Origin: Tipula vernalis
Lineage: Eukaryota; Arthropoda; Insecta; Diptera; Tipulidae
DNA length: 64,000 nucleotides
Assembly (NCBI GenBank): GCA_958295665.1
Contig: OY282559.1
Location: 264,406,057 to 264,470,056, forward strand
Direction of reading: 5' to 3'
Part shown: positions 12,204-24,342 of the stretch, piece by piece
Layout of the letters: each line of letters opens with the position of its first letter
Numbering within the stretch: position 1 is the stretch's first letter
Notes under the pieces: generated by a model
What the model was told of the DNA's origin: nothing
Seen by the model: only the letters and a program-made list of their open reading frames with translations
The model's database searches: none
Position numbers and translations under genes: made by a program

Positions 12204-13140
12204 AAATTTTACCTCAAAATGATAATCACAATCAATGTAATAAAATTACAAAGGTGTATTTAAATACGGTATCTACTAGTGAGGCGAAATATGTTTCAAA
12301 TTGTCGGCAATGACTTTTTAACTAAATTCCAATGCAAAATTGATGATTCTCAATCTATCTTGGAAATATCTTCAAATTCGGGAAACAATATTTTAAAACT
12401 AACTTCGCTAGATGATCCACTCGAAATTCCACCATGGTCTGAAAAAATTATAAATTTGCCTGTCGATTTCCCAAACGGTGAGTATGTTTGCCAACCATTT
12501 GAAATATCCAATGGAGTCTTTGTTTGTGGAAGCATAATAAAAGTAATTAATAATTTTGCCAATTTTATTGTGCTCAACACGAATAATCATAGTTTTGTGA
12601 TAAATCAAAATATAATTTTTAAAGATTTTATAGATCCACAATTTTTACACCGTTTTCTCGTGGAACAATCCTGTCGAGAAACGTTTATGCGAGTTAGAGC
12701 AAGAGCTTAACGTTATCCACTTAAATGACGAAGAAAAGCATTCCATTACTCAAATTTGTCGAAATTTTAATGACGAGTTTTATTTGGAAGGAGATAAATT
12801 GACCACTAGTTCTGCTATTTTTCTAAGATAAAATTACTTCCAAATTCATCACATATCAGCGTAAAGCAATATAGATTACCGGGAACGTCCAAAGCAGAAA
12901 TAAATTCGCAAGTTAGTCAAATGCTGAAAGATGGCATTATAAAACATACCTAGTTAGAGCCCATGGAATTTCCCCGCTTTAGTTGTTCCTAAAAAATCAA
13001 ACGACGGAGAAAAGAAATAGCGTTTAGCAATAGATTTTAGGAAGCTCAACGAGATAACGGTTGGTAAAGCTTTCCCTCTTCCCAATATTAGTGAAGTTTT
13101 AGAGCAGCTCGGTAAAGCATCATATTTTAGTACGCTTGAC
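12204..13140 (+). pseudogene. pol: Ty3/gypsy protease-RT junction remnant
   Basis: The open piece 12279-12710 carries GNDFLTKFQCKIDD, typical of the end of a retropepsin domain. No DTG catalytic motif is visible. From 12720 to 13140, interrupted by stops and frameshifts, the RT approach can be read: QMLKDGIIKH, then DFRKLNEIT and FPLPNIS, then YFSTLDLKTGYY. Several breaks prevent a continuous product. Confidence 0.65.
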
Positions 13141-13752
13141 TTGAAAACCGGCTACTACCCTGTAAAATGCTGCTTCTTACGAAAAGAAATTATATATCTC
13201 GTTCATTTGATCACTGATAGTTGTATTAAACCAGACCCAGCGAAACTCGAAGCCGTCATGAAATATCCAAAGCCTCGAAATGCAAAGGAATTAACATCTT
13301 TCCTCGGCCTCGCTGGTTACTATCGACGGTTTGTCCAAAATTTTTCCGGTATGTCAAAACCACTAACAAATTTGCTAAGAAAAAATAGTAAATTCGAATG
13401 GTCAGCATTTTGTGAAGAAGGATTTACAAAATTAAAAGAAATTCTCTGTAATTCTCCGGTCTTACAATATCCAAATTTTCAAGAAACATTTTTTATAATA
13501 ACAGATGCCAGTGATCTCGCAATTGGTGGTGTACTCTCTCAACGATATGATAACGCTGGTTTGCCCATCGCTTATGCGAGCAGGTCGCTTAACCAAGCCA
13601 AGAAGAACTACTCTACAATAGAGAAGGAGTTACTGGCCATCGTTTGGGTGATCAAACATTTTAGACCTTACGTATTTGAAAAACAAATCGTATTGCTGAT
13701 GCTCTTAGCCGTATCGAAATTCCTAATGGCTCAATCGATGAACTTTGTGTAA
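13141..13752 (+). pseudogene. pol: Ty3/gypsy RT C-terminus and RNase H, internally deleted
   Basis: The frame passes directly from LDLKTGYYPV to a segment equivalent to the thumb side (ITDSCIKPDPAKLEAV, GLAGYYRRFVQNF). The palm with the YxDD motif is therefore missing. RNase H begins normally ([40 protein letters not shown]) and then jumps after FRPYVFEKQ to a sequence that, in another frame, reads ADALSRIE. That is a second deletion, through the RNase H C-terminal half. The product would be catalytically dead. Confidence 0.8.
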
Positions 13753-13939
13753 ATCAACCTTCAACTTCATATAATTCCAAAGAAATAATGAAAGTTACGA
13801 CACGATCCGAAACTCAAAATAAAATGAATGAAACCCCTGATAATAATATCTCGACAGAAATTTCCAAAACAGTCGAATCAGAAAACGTTCCTAACTCTGA
13901 AAATAAACTTCCAATCATTTTTTGAAATAATTCAGTTCA

Positions 13940-14990
13940 AAATATAACGAACGAAATTCAAATCAACGAAATTTTGAATGAACATCATCGAAGCAATGTT
14001 GGCGATCATCAGGGAATTATGCGAACTTATAAGAGAATTAAAAGTTATTATTTATTTCCGAAGATGCTATCCCGTATTAAAACTTACATTCGGAATTATC
14101 CAGAATGTCAACAAAATAAAATAGTCCCACCTACAAAATTGCCAATGGTATTCACAACCACTTCCACTAAGCCGTTCGACAGAATATTCTTAGATGTTGT
14201 TGGTCCATTACCGGTATCTTACAGTAACAACAAATACATACAGACCATGCAAGATGACCTCAGTAAGTTTTCCATAGCCGTTCCGATGCAAAACCAAGAA
14301 GCAAAACCATAGCCATTTCTTTCGTCAAACATCTTATTCTCAGATTTGGATCTCCAATTAGCATATTGACTGACCAAGGCTCGAATTTCCTCAGTGAAAT
14401 ATTTACAAATGTATGTAAGTACTGCCTATCACGCCCAAACTAATGGGGCTCTCGAGCGATCGCATCGTGGATTGGTAGAGTATCTTAGAAATTATGTAGA
14501 TGGTGATTCACAAAATTGGGACTCTTGGGTTCCATTCGCAATGTTCTCTTATAATTCGACTCCGCATTCCACTACCCGATTCATACCGTCCGAAATGATT
14601 CATGGTTTCAAACCCAATTCACCAAGCTCTTTAAAACGATAACCCGAAAACAACCACCCGATTTATAACTATTATGATTAGTTAATTGAATTGAAAACAA
14701 AATTGCAAAATTGTCATGAACTCGCGAAACAAAACATTGAATTAAGTACAGAAAAGTCTAAGGAATATTACGATAAAAACGCTAAAAATTTAAATTTTAA
14801 TGCAGGAGATTTTGTGTATTTGAAAAATGAACACAAATACTCTAAGCTAGATCCACCGTGTTAGGACAATACAAAATCGTTGAGAAGATATCTCAAGAGA
14901 ATTCAAAAATAAAAATTAATAAAAGATTTAGAGTAGTACACAATAATAGATTAAAATGAAAATACTTGAATAGACAATTTGAAATAAGTA
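13940..14990 (+). pseudogene. pol: Ty3/gypsy integrase remnant
   Basis: The zinc-binding region is visible (H-H-x-S-N-V-G-D-H-Q-G, then YPECQQNK). The core follows: FDRIFLDVVGPLP with the first Asp, a frame break near 14310, LTDQGSNFLS at about 14370, and AQTNGALERSHRGL with the catalytic Glu. The C-terminal part NAGDFVYLKN lies near 14800. At least three frame breaks or stops split the gene. Confidence 0.75.
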
Positions 14991-15220
14991 TAACGATATG
15001 TCTTTGAAATTATCAAAACTATCTAACTATATATATCATTAAAACTATATAAATTTGAGATTAATTTTAACAAAATTTATTGAAATTTGAAATTTTGGAA
15101 GTTAATTAATCAAAATAAATAAAAATTCATATTTTGTAAAGAATATTGTGAACAGTGAAAGCTCAATTATTTAGTAACATCAAAAATTGAATTACATATA
15201 TAATTTAACTTTTTTATTAA

Positions 15221-15590
15221 AAGGGAGGTGTTATATAATATTGGTTCTACTGTATTATCAGTATGATCTTAATATTGATAACCAATATTATTATGTAATT
15301 TTTATTAGTACATATAAGTAAACAGCTGTCCAATAAAAAACAAATTTTAACTGTGGCATTATTAAAAATAAAATAACGTTCCTTCTTGATCGAGATTTGG
15401 ACGAGTCAACATAATCCGAAAAAAATTACAAAATAAAATATAAATAAATGTTTTATTAACTATAATAAACTTAGTATAAATTAAATATATATTATTTAAT
15501 TAATTATAAATTTGTTAATTAAAACTTTAAATCAAAAAATTATTTTAAGAGTTTCATTATTAAACCCAAAATGAGCCCTTGGATTCAAAA
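15221..15590 (+). repeat. Polypurine tract and 3' LTR start of the Ty3/gypsy copy
   Basis: AAAAGGGAGG ends at 15228 and is followed by TGTTATATAATATTGG, the expected purine-tract/LTR junction with the LTR starting TGTT at 15229. The 3' boundary is uncertain because no partner LTR was found; 15590 is an estimate. Confidence 0.5.
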
Positions 15591-18376
15591 CACCGGCACT
15601 TATGAATTAAATTAATTGATTTATCAATGTTTTAAGTAAATCTGACAATTTTTTTAAGCTGATCGCACTCACCAGAGGATCAAAAAGCGTGTAGGGTCAG
15701 ATTGACCCAGAGTGTTTTCCACGATTAAAAAATATAGAGATTAGATAGATTCACTACTGCTTTAGAGCTCCCTTTCGATGGATGGATTTCGGTAAGATTG
15801 AAAGTGTTTACCTTCATGTACTTGAGAGACCAATGCAGCTTCTTCTTCGCTGCTGCTTGCCCTATTTAGAATAAACAGACCTGCATTTTTGTTGTTGTAA
15901 TTGGTCTGAAATTTGGGTTGGTTTTGATGTTTAGCTTGCTTATGCTTCCTCCAATCTATATTTTGTTACTTTCTTAGAATATATCACCTTGTGTGCGCTC
16001 ACCTTTTCTCATAACTTGTGTAAGTTACAATGCACGGAAAAAATTTCCGTGAGAATAAACTTATCGAAACATAACTCACCAAATCGTATGACACAATTAG
16101 GTACAACATACATTATGTAAATGAACTGTTTTATTACCCCGACATAAACCAACAAATTAGTTTGTTTTTATTTCATTTATTTCAAACGTGTTTATTAATT
16201 TAAAACCCAAACACCCATCTGTTTGAGTGTTAAATTCATGTCTACAGACAAAAAAAAAAAAAAACAAAAACAAGAAAACATCATGGAAAACAGGAAAATC
16301 TTTTTTTATTTAATTTCTGTTAATGGTGTAATCTTGTTTGTGTTATTATTGTTGTGCTATTTTTGGTTTGGCACTTTGGATTAACCAAAAACATTACCAA
16401 AACAAAAAACCAAAAAAGGCGAAATTAAATGAAACCGCACACACAGTATAATGTAACCGTTCACACATTATTTGTACAAACAACGGGGCAAAAAAAAAAA
16501 AAATGTGTTCAGCCAACATACGGTTATGTGTTATGAACACACACACATACACACAAACAGACACATACGTGGAAGGAAAAGGATAAATCCAACTTTTCTA
16601 TATTTGTATACGAGTCGAGCTATTTGAATTTTCATTTTATGTACGGACAGTGTTTTTGCTTTGGAGTCAGCATTTTGTAATTATAAATGATTATTTTTGT
16701 TGTCTTAAATTTTCATGAATGCAAGCTTTTATGTATGTATGCGAAAAACATTTTTCCCGCGACTATTTATTTGAGCAAAATAATATTTATACAGATCTCT
16801 GACATTCGTTTGTGCATATTTATGTAATTTTAGTTGAAATACATACAAAGTAACATAATAAAAGCTTATACGAAAAAACCTTTTTATTCAATTTTTTTGT
16901 TGTGCTGAAAATTTTCGGTTTCCGGAAAATGTATGTAAACGAAACAGCGAGGAATACATTTTTTAAATAAGCTTTCATGCTATAAATGTTCAAAAGAATT
17001 TAAGCCGGTTGAATTATTAAGTTCAATATATTATATGAGAAAATTTTAAGCTTTAAAGTTAGTTTTAATTACCTTGCTTTATTAGTAGTCTGAGAATAAT
17101 TGACTGTTTAATTAATAAATTATGTACACGTTAAACGAATTCACAAGTGCCTAGATAACATCATAAATTAATAACCAAAATCAACCAATATTAACAAAGA
17201 CAAAATTTTACTCAAAATACTCTTTTCTTCAAATCTGAATCTCGATTTTAATTTTTTCGAAGCCTCCGTATAATTTACGGAAGTATCAGTTTCGGTTAAA
17301 TTTTTGATGAAGAACGCAAGGCTCTCATTGAACAGTCCTTTAAGTAATTTTAATTTGTTGAAGATTTTTAAGAATCCTCGAATGCTGGTCAGTTGTTATA
17401 TTAAATTTTACTTAGACTTGGGACAATAAAATTCTATCTGCTAGCTGTGTAGTAGTCGCATTGAGCCCTTCAAAAAAACACCATGTGCTGTTTAAATAGC
17501 TCGCTCGTTGATGATTGAAGACCGAGAAGTCCACTTTTTGAGACTTACTGAACTTTCTTTACGCGCTTTATCTGGATCATTATTTCCTTTAAGTTATAGT
17601 ATTTATCTTCAAATTCGTCTAGCTCTGAGGCTTGGTTAGGAAAAACGAACAACATGGATTCATACTGTTAAAGTTAGCCGAAAGTGAAAAGTCGGTAATG
17701 CAGATTGGGTTAGTCCATCTGAAATTAAAAAATGGTAATACAGAATGTGTGATCCCAGCCACAAGTAAAAACAAATCATTGATGCAGATTGTGTTATCCC
17801 AGTCGAAAATAAAATATGGGGTCTATCAATCGGACCCTGTTTAAGTTAGCCGAAATCTAGTTAGTGGGAAATCGCGGAAAATTCGATTTTCCAAAAATCA
17901 CTAGAGAATTTGTATAAAATCAGCGTTTAGAGTGTTAGGTCTGGAAATGTATTTTATTGATGTGACTTACCAACGGCAATCACTGGGAAAAAATTCAGTT
18001 TAAGTTTCTCGTCAGAAATCACGGAAAATTTGAAAAAAATTTAGAAAGAAGTGAACGTTGTACAATCTAAAGGCTGATTTTATTCCAATTTTGTGGATTC
18101 TTCTGATTTTTCGATATTTTCCACGACTGGGTTAAACAAAGTTTTCCACGTAAGACTATTTACAAAAAATTTTATTTCGTCATATTTAACTATACTAATA
18201 ACCAATATTAATAACTTAATCTTCATTACCGACCTTTTATCTTCGGCTAACTTTAACAGGGTATTAGATTCCACATTTCGAAAATACTTATAAAGCTCGT
18301 CGAGCCTTAAAATGCGAATTTCAATAGCCATTTTCAGTTAAATTGTGATTGCTACGTTAAATTGTGATGCGTATAA
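15591..18376. other. Non-coding stretch, no gene recognised
   Basis: AT-rich DNA with poly(A) runs (16250, 16490) and a CA-rich patch (16540-16565). Around 17660-17830 there is a loose repetition built on 'aatgcagattgggttagtcc' and 'tgcagattgtgttatccc'. The open frame 17632-17844 merely covers these repeats. Confidence 0.4.
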
Positions 18377-18995
18377 AATGGGTGTGTAACGAAATTCCGT
18401 TTTTCAAAATCCCGATTTGTCAAAAATCTGTTTTTTTTGTTAATCATGATTTTCAAAATCCAGGTTCTGTATAAATAAAAATCCCGGTTTTCAGAAAATC
18501 CCGATTTTTATATTAATTTTACGGGTATACTATGAAATCCCGTTTCAAAATTAAAATTTTCCTTCATCAGAATTTTTAAAAAAATGTACATTTTAAAACT
18601 GGGATTTTGAAAACCGGGATTTTGGAAAACGAGATTTTGAATTCGGGACTTTTAATTCAGGATTTTGAAAATCGGGATTTCATAGCAGTTCCGTCGGGAC
18701 ACGTTTCCAGAACAGCACAACGATAAGTAGAAAATTTATTAATTGCTGAAAAAACAAAATTTTATACGGGTCTTGAAATGTATATTTTTTTAAAAATTTT
18801 GATGAAGGAAAATTTTAGGTTTGAAACGGGATTTCATAGTACACCCGTAAAATAAAAATAAAAATTGGGAATTTCTGAAAACCGGGATTTTTATTTTTGC
18901 AGAACTGCGATTTTAAAAACCGAGATTTTGAAAACCGGGATTTTGAAAATCAGAATACACAAAAAAAAAAAGAATTTTGACAAATCGGACACCAT
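18377..18995. repeat. Fold-back element rich in CGGGATTTT motifs
   Basis: Left and right arms are inverted copies. TATGAAATCCCGTTTCAAAA followed by TTTTCCTTCATCA at about 18530-18570 matches, in reverse, TGATGAAGGAAAATTTTAGG and GAAACGGGATTTCATAGTA at about 18800-18840. Each arm also holds many short copies of AAATCCCGG or CGGGATTTT in both orientations. No open frame was seen. Confidence 0.65.
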
Positions 18996-19087
18996 GCCCC
19001 AACTTCTTATGAATTCCGATTGATTTCATATTTGTTTGCCAATGACACTTATATTTTATACCAAAATAGTTTATATTGTAGGTATAA

Positions 19088-19530
19088 TGTTACGTTTTTG
19101 CCTTGTCACTCAAGGTTCGTATCACTGGATTGTGTATAATACAAAATCAATTTAATTTATCTCCAACGAACTTATTTATTTCACAAAATTTATTACAACA
19201 CAGTTTATCAATAAAAATTCACAAAAACACTTTATATAAATTATTCTTAAATTTTACTGTTCACTTATAATTTTTATTTCCACAAAAACACTTTTTAATT
19301 CACTTTTTAATTCCTTTTTAATCTTTTCTCTTTCGCTTACCAAAAATTACTAATCCAATTCGACTTCGTTCGCCTTTTTATATACACAAACCAAACTTCT
19401 AGAAAGCTCATGATTTTTCTAGTTGGAATAGTGTAGAACAATTTTATCATGGAAAATTCCATTTAGAACAGTTTAACATTGAGCTATTAATTTTAACTTA
19501 TTCTATTACACACTAGGTGTCACCGTCACA
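19088..19530 (-). mobile_element. Solo LTR, 443 bp, inverted orientation
   Basis: This is the reverse complement of the LTR at 19552-19994. Read on the minus strand it starts TGTGACGGTGACACC and ends GGCAAAAACGTAACA. It contains a TATA box (TATATAAAAAGGCG) near the U3/R boundary. No internal retroelement sequence is attached. Confidence 0.75.
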
Positions 19531-19551
19531 ATATTGTAGGTTTAATATTAC

Positions 19552-19994
19552 TGTGACGGTGACACCTAGTATGTAATAGAAGAAGTTAAATTAATAGCTC
19601 AATGTTTAACAGTACTAAAATGGAATTTTCCATGATACAATTCTCACGTAATGTTTCTACGCTATTCTAACTGGAAAAGTCATGAGCTTTCTAAATGTTT
19701 GGTTTGTGTATATAAAAAGGCGATCGAAGTCGAATTGGATTAGTAGTATTTGGAAAGCGACAGTGTGAAGATTAAAAAGTAATTAAAAAGTGTTTTTGTG
19801 GAAATAAAAATTATAATTGAACAGTAAAATTGTGTGAAAATTATTTAAAGTGATTTTGTGAATTATCGTGAATAAATAGTGTTGTTATAATTTTTGTGCG
19901 ACTTAAATAAATTCGTTGGGGATAAATTGAATTGATTTTGTTTTATTCACAATCCAGTGATACGAACCTTAATTGACAAGGCAAAAACGTAACA
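19552..19994 (+). mobile_element. Solo LTR, 443 bp, direct orientation
   Basis: It starts TGTGACGGTGACACC and ends AAAAACGTAACA, with TATATAAAAAGGCG near 19705-19720. It has the same length as the inverted partner and lies 21 bp from it, head to head. The family could not be named from LTR sequence alone. Confidence 0.75.
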
Positions 19995-20488
19995 ATACGT
20001 ATAAACTAGAAGCACACTTCCCAGGTATTAATTTTATACTTTAAGAAGGTGTAGGTTTTAGTACTAGAAAAATATTTCATATTCATAAATTAAAAACATT
20101 TTTTTTATATTCAATTATATATTTCTAAGTATTTTCATGTTCATTATATATTTACATATTTATACATTTTTTAATAACATACATTTTTTTAGATTTTCTT
20201 GAATTCACTATTTCAAGTGTTTGTAAGTTGTTTGTAAAGTGTAAAGCAATTAAGTTTATTTCACTTTTATCGTCTTCTATTTCATATGAGTTATGAAATG
20301 AATGAAAAGATTTTATTTTAATTTTTTTACATAAAAATAAAAATCTATTTCGAAGCCTTATTATATAAATAATTTTAAATAAATTTAATTGACTGTCTTC
20401 TATTAAATTATTATAGTTTATAAACAATCCTAAACGGTAACGTACAAGATGTTCAATGTAAGAAACAATATGGATTGGTTCATAGTTC
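19995..20488. other. AT-rich stretch downstream of the piggyBac remnant
   Basis: A minus-strand open frame (20152-20535) continues past the transposase C-terminus but shows no piggyBac features. No second piggyBac end (TTAACCCTTTG type) was found here. Confidence 0.35.
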
Positions 20489-21562
20489 TTATAACATGTT
20501 TGTTTTCTTCGAAAAAATTGCAAGGGGGTTAACAAAACTTTCCAGTTTTAATTTTGGGCACCATCTGATTATTCTCCCAAATAATTGAAGACAGAAACCC
20601 ATAATTTTGTTTGCGTGGACATTATTTAATTTACATGGGTTCTTATATTCTATCCAACTGGAAACCACGGCCAAATCCACAAAATGAAATATTATTCTCA
20701 ATATTTATTTCTTCGACTTAGGACGAAAAATAATTGCCGAAGAACAAACTATATTTGTAATATGGTAACATAAATCAAACACAATTGCGGCGCCAAATCC
20801 GAACTTTTTAATATTACCCTCTGGGAGACCGGTTGATGATCCTTGATAAATTAGGAAGTCATATGGGAGCCAACTTTTTCCACACAACATATAAATGTTT
20901 ATATACCAGGGTCACGGTTTCCCTTTTACGTATTGTTTAATGGCTAACTTGCCTTTAAAAGGCACAATTTGTTCGTCGATAGATAAATAATCTTTCATCT
21001 CATGCTGTAAGCATCTAGGATTTAGTTTATGAAATTTATCGACGGATTTGGCATTGCTGGGATTCATTACATCAACGAAATGTAAAACGTTCTTGAGTTA
21101 AAAGAAGTGGGCGTAATTCATCGGTTTTAGAACCAGCTGAATACCAAGTAGTGAATTCCAGTACAAACATCTCCGGGAAAAACGTACAGAACCAATTAGA
21201 ATATGTAAGCTAAAGAGTTTTTTTAATTCGGCAGAATTCGTGTGTTTATATCCCCGAATAGAATGTTGTTCGGCGTACATATTTGTATAATATGCGGCAT
21301 TTCTAAAGAAATCATCTGGATAATATTTATTAAAGTACATCAGAGGTGTCTCCAAGTCTTACAAAGGATCATCTTGCATCTGTATTTGACTTTTCTCGAA
21401 TTCAATTTTCCTCCGTAGTTTGAGTGGCCCCTGAACCTCTTCATCGCTCGAAAAGTAAAATTCGTAATCGAATCCATTTAAAATATCCGCCAACTCGTCC
21501 AACGTGAAAAAACGTTTACGTTTCTTTTCATTCGGATTCATTTTCATTTTATATAACAGCAA
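20489..21562 (-). pseudogene. piggyBac-like transposase, decayed
   Basis: Pieces on the minus strand, in order: an acidic N-terminus (KKRKRFFTLDELADILN, 21562-21359); TPLMYFNKYYPDDFF with TNMYAEQ and LYWNSLLG (21355-21098); SIDEQIVPFKGKLAIKQY then KGKP, a stop, and FLIYQGSSTG (about 21060-20800); FHFVDLAVVSSWIEYK (20701-20489). These match the order of a piggyBac-family DDD transposase. There are stops and a deletion after the IYQG segment, so it is non-functional. The element's terminus is probably at 22897. Confidence 0.75.
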
Positions 21563-21759
21563 ATATGAAATAATAGCTAGTACTGAAGAAAATACAATGT
21601 TCCAAAATCGGAATTCTTACCAGATTTATTTAATTTCCATTAGATGAAGTGTTTAATTTTTTATTAAAATGACATTTGTCAATTTATGAAACTGACATTT
21701 ACGTACAAAAATTATCTAAATATGTACACTTAAAAAATAGCAATCCTCATTCGCACTGT

Positions 21760-22764
21760 CAAAATTTTGTGTACATCACACCAAAAATCCCATTTTAAAA
21801 AACCCAAGATTTCTATGTATAATTCGGACCATTGGGATTGTGCAATTTTGTGCCTGTAATTTGAAAATTTGTGCATAGTGTACTTTAGGAAATAGGATGG
21901 CATTTCTCACGTGATTATCACACCAGAAATCCCATGTATTCCGTTTATATAATAAAACATATTTTTCGGAGTATGATGATTGTGCAAAATTGTGCGTTAC
22001 TAAAATGGCCTTGAAAATAGTTTATATTGACCAGAATCGGCCATAGAACATCCACAATTGATAAAAATCGTGGTTTTACGAAGAGGTTATATGGGCGATT
22101 TCCAGAAATCCCACCTTTTATTAACATTAGAATTAAAATCATTTCGGTGTTCTATGGCCGATTTTGGCTAAAGTGTAATATGAACAAACGTGAAACTTGG
22201 CCATAATACTAACCGCATTTTGTTTTAATTCGAATGTTAATAAAAGGTGAGATTTCTGGAAGTCGCCCATATATCCTCTTCGAAAAATCAAGATTTTGAT
22301 CAATTGTGGATGTTCTATGGCCGATTCTGGCTAAAGTATAATATGCATAAACGTGAAAGTTGGCCAGAATACTAACCGCATTTTGTTTTAATTCGAATGT
22401 TAATAAAAGGTGGCATTTCTGGAAATCGCCCATATAACCTCTTCGAAAAATTACGATTTTTATCAATTGTGGATGTTCTATGGACGATTCTGGCCAATAT
22501 AAACTATTTTCAAGGTCAGTTTAGTAACGCACAATTTTGCACAATTATCCTACTCTGAAAAATATGTTTTATTATATAAACGGAATACATGGGATTTCTG
22601 GTGTGATAATCACGTGAGAAATGCCATCCTATTTCCTAAAGTACACTATGCACAAATTTTCTAATTACAGGCACAAAATTGCACAACTCCAGTGGTCCGA
22701 ATTATATATAGAAATCTTGGGTTTTCTAAAATGGGATTTCTGGTGTGATGTACACAAAATTTTG
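21760..22764. repeat. Fold-back (long inverted repeat) element, about 1 kb
   Basis: The ends are CAAAATTTTGTGTACATCAC at 21760 and its reverse complement ending at 22764. The arms stay complementary for roughly 400 bp each, for example CACACCAGAAATCCCATGTA against its complement near 22580. The centre contains about 170-bp direct copies (GATTCTGGCTAAAGT, TTCGAATGTTAATAAAAGG). No coding sequence was seen. It lies between the piggyBac transposase remnant and that element's right end. Confidence 0.8.
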
Positions 22765-22880
22765 CTCCATCTCGTTAAAATATTTGGTAATAAACTGCAT
22801 GCGCAATAGAATAGAGTAGAACTAAAATAAAATAGTGGAGTAGAAAAATTAGAACCATATTTTGTGTTCCGAATTCGGAA

Positions 22881-22901
22881 CAGTATGGGCCAAAGGGTTA
22901 A
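22881..22901 (-). repeat. piggyBac-type terminus with TTAA target site
   Basis: On the minus strand TTAA (22898-22901) is followed by CCCTTTGGCCCATACTG, the form expected for a piggyBac-family end. The position abuts the broken zinc-finger gene to the right. Confidence 0.55.
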
Positions 22902-23458
22902 TTCTCCGAATCGAGTTTCAGTTGGTATTTCGATGGGCGCAACGAAATATTTAGAGTTGTTGAGTGTTTCAGTTCGTTTATATTTCGTTAAATATTTTTT
23001 GAATTCTTGCTCATATTGAATATGAACCGCATCTAATTTTTCACATAAAATCGACTTAGGTAAAGAATTATCAGATTTGGTAATAATATCGGTATAATAA
23101 ATAGTAATGTTTTTCACAAGATCTAAGGTGTAATTCATTATTTTGGTGAAACTGGAGTCAGGTAATCCCATACTATTTAAATTTGACAAAAAATCTGAAA
23201 TATCTATACCATATAATTATGATAAAGATCAAATTTTGTTAAATTATTTAATTGTTCAGTTAAAGTTTTTTTTACTGGAATATTTACTTCATTTAGAATT
23301 TGCTTTTGATTAATTTGTTGTGAAGTTTTAGTTGAATTTGAAAATGAACACTTTGCCACATGTTTTCTTAGTCCAGAGTAAGTATTAAATACTTGAAGAC
23401 AATCTTCATTAACTATACATTGCAATTTTAGGAACTCTGAGTCCAGTAAGGAATGCAC
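22902..23458 (-). pseudogene. C2HC zinc-finger protein remnant, interrupted by transposon
   Basis: The first open piece (23458-23204) has a finger C-x5-C-x12-H-x3-C, very like that of the gene at 1-411. A one-base frame change near 23200 leads into a second open piece that keeps family-like text (KYFVAPIEIPTETRFG). That text ends at the TTAA at 22901, where the piggyBac-like element starts. So the gene is frameshifted and cut by insertion. The product of the intact gene is unknown. Confidence 0.55.
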
Positions 23459-24040
23459 TATTTTTAAATAACAACTATTGTTGATAAAAGTAGTGCCTGT
23501 TTAGCATCTTCAGTCATGACCATACAATAAAAACCCCAAGTTGCTATTCATAATTTAATTTGATTTATTACCAAATTTTGCGTATTCTTACATCATTTTT
23601 GCAGTTGAGATAGTACAAAATTACAAAATGAGAAAGCGTTACTCGTACAAAATTCTTCCTATGGACAGCACACTGTGAAACCAAAAATTATAAAAGATAT
23701 ATTAGCATAATATATTATAAATAAATATTAAAAATGTAGTTATTGAAACACAATTTGTTTTATTTAAAATTACGAGTCACCAGCGGAGAAGGCAAGTGTG
23801 TGTGCTGTACACTGCCTTTTTTATAAACAAAACAAAAATACTTCGTTTTTAACTTAAAAATAAATACTTTTTAGAATTAATATACGTATATTATAAATTT
23901 AATTATGACTATTCAACTAAAGCACTTAATTTATGGTGAATTTCTCTTACGATAGATTACCTCTGTACCATAAATATATTTTTGAATTGACACCCAAAAC
24001 AATCACAGTTTATGGTCATATTAAATTTCAAAAATGAAAT
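23459..24040. other. Non-coding stretch, no gene recognised
   Basis: Intergenic DNA between the zinc-finger remnant and the spliced remnant at 24041-24342. No feature was seen. Confidence 0.4.
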
Positions 24041-24342
24041 CTAACTTGAAGACGTAGTCAATATAGCGTCCAGAATGTTACATTTTGTAGGCAGTGGTAT
24101 AGGATTACCGTTTAACACTATCATAAATTGGTCGATTTTATTTTTGGTGTCATCCAATTCCAGTAAATGGTGATTTTTTGTCTGATCTAAAACCACTTCA
24201 ATAAGGAATTAATATTATATAATTTATAACTCTAAAATCAAAATTATATTACCTTATGAAAAATTAGTAGTTTTTCAACTGCTTGCTCGTCTGTGGCTCT
24301 AGTTAGTTTTTTGTTTATGCAGGTGATGGAGGTAGAAGCCGA
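24041..24342 (-). pseudogene. Possible 3' exons of a second SAM-family gene copy
   Basis: Two candidate exons on the minus strand, 24253-24342 (acceptor CCTTAG, donor GTAATA) and 24041-24181 (acceptor ATCAG), join in frame and end at a TAG. The second contains KIDQFMIVLNGNPIPLPT, which resembles IQPFIIVLGN plus the following segment in the last exon of the gene at 532-2589. The similarity is short and the call is tentative. Confidence 0.3.

Larger units (their letters stand above)
11395..15590 (+). mobile_element. Defective Ty3/gypsy retrotransposon copy
   Basis: On the plus strand the order is gag remnant, protease-side sequence, reverse transcriptase ends, truncated RNase H, integrase, purine tract and a 3' LTR start, which is the Ty3/gypsy order. 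Stops, frameshifts and two internal deletions (RT core and RNase H) make it non-autonomous. A matching 5' LTR was not found upstream of gag, so the 5' end is undefined. Confidence 0.8.

Noticed and set aside
17632..17844. 70-codon plus-strand frame
   Set aside because: It is simply an open pass through a local imperfect repeat.
20152..20535. 127-codon frame as the piggyBac transposase C-terminus
   Set aside because: It lacks the cysteine-rich C-terminal domain expected of piggyBac transposases and is in a different context from the last recognisable segment.
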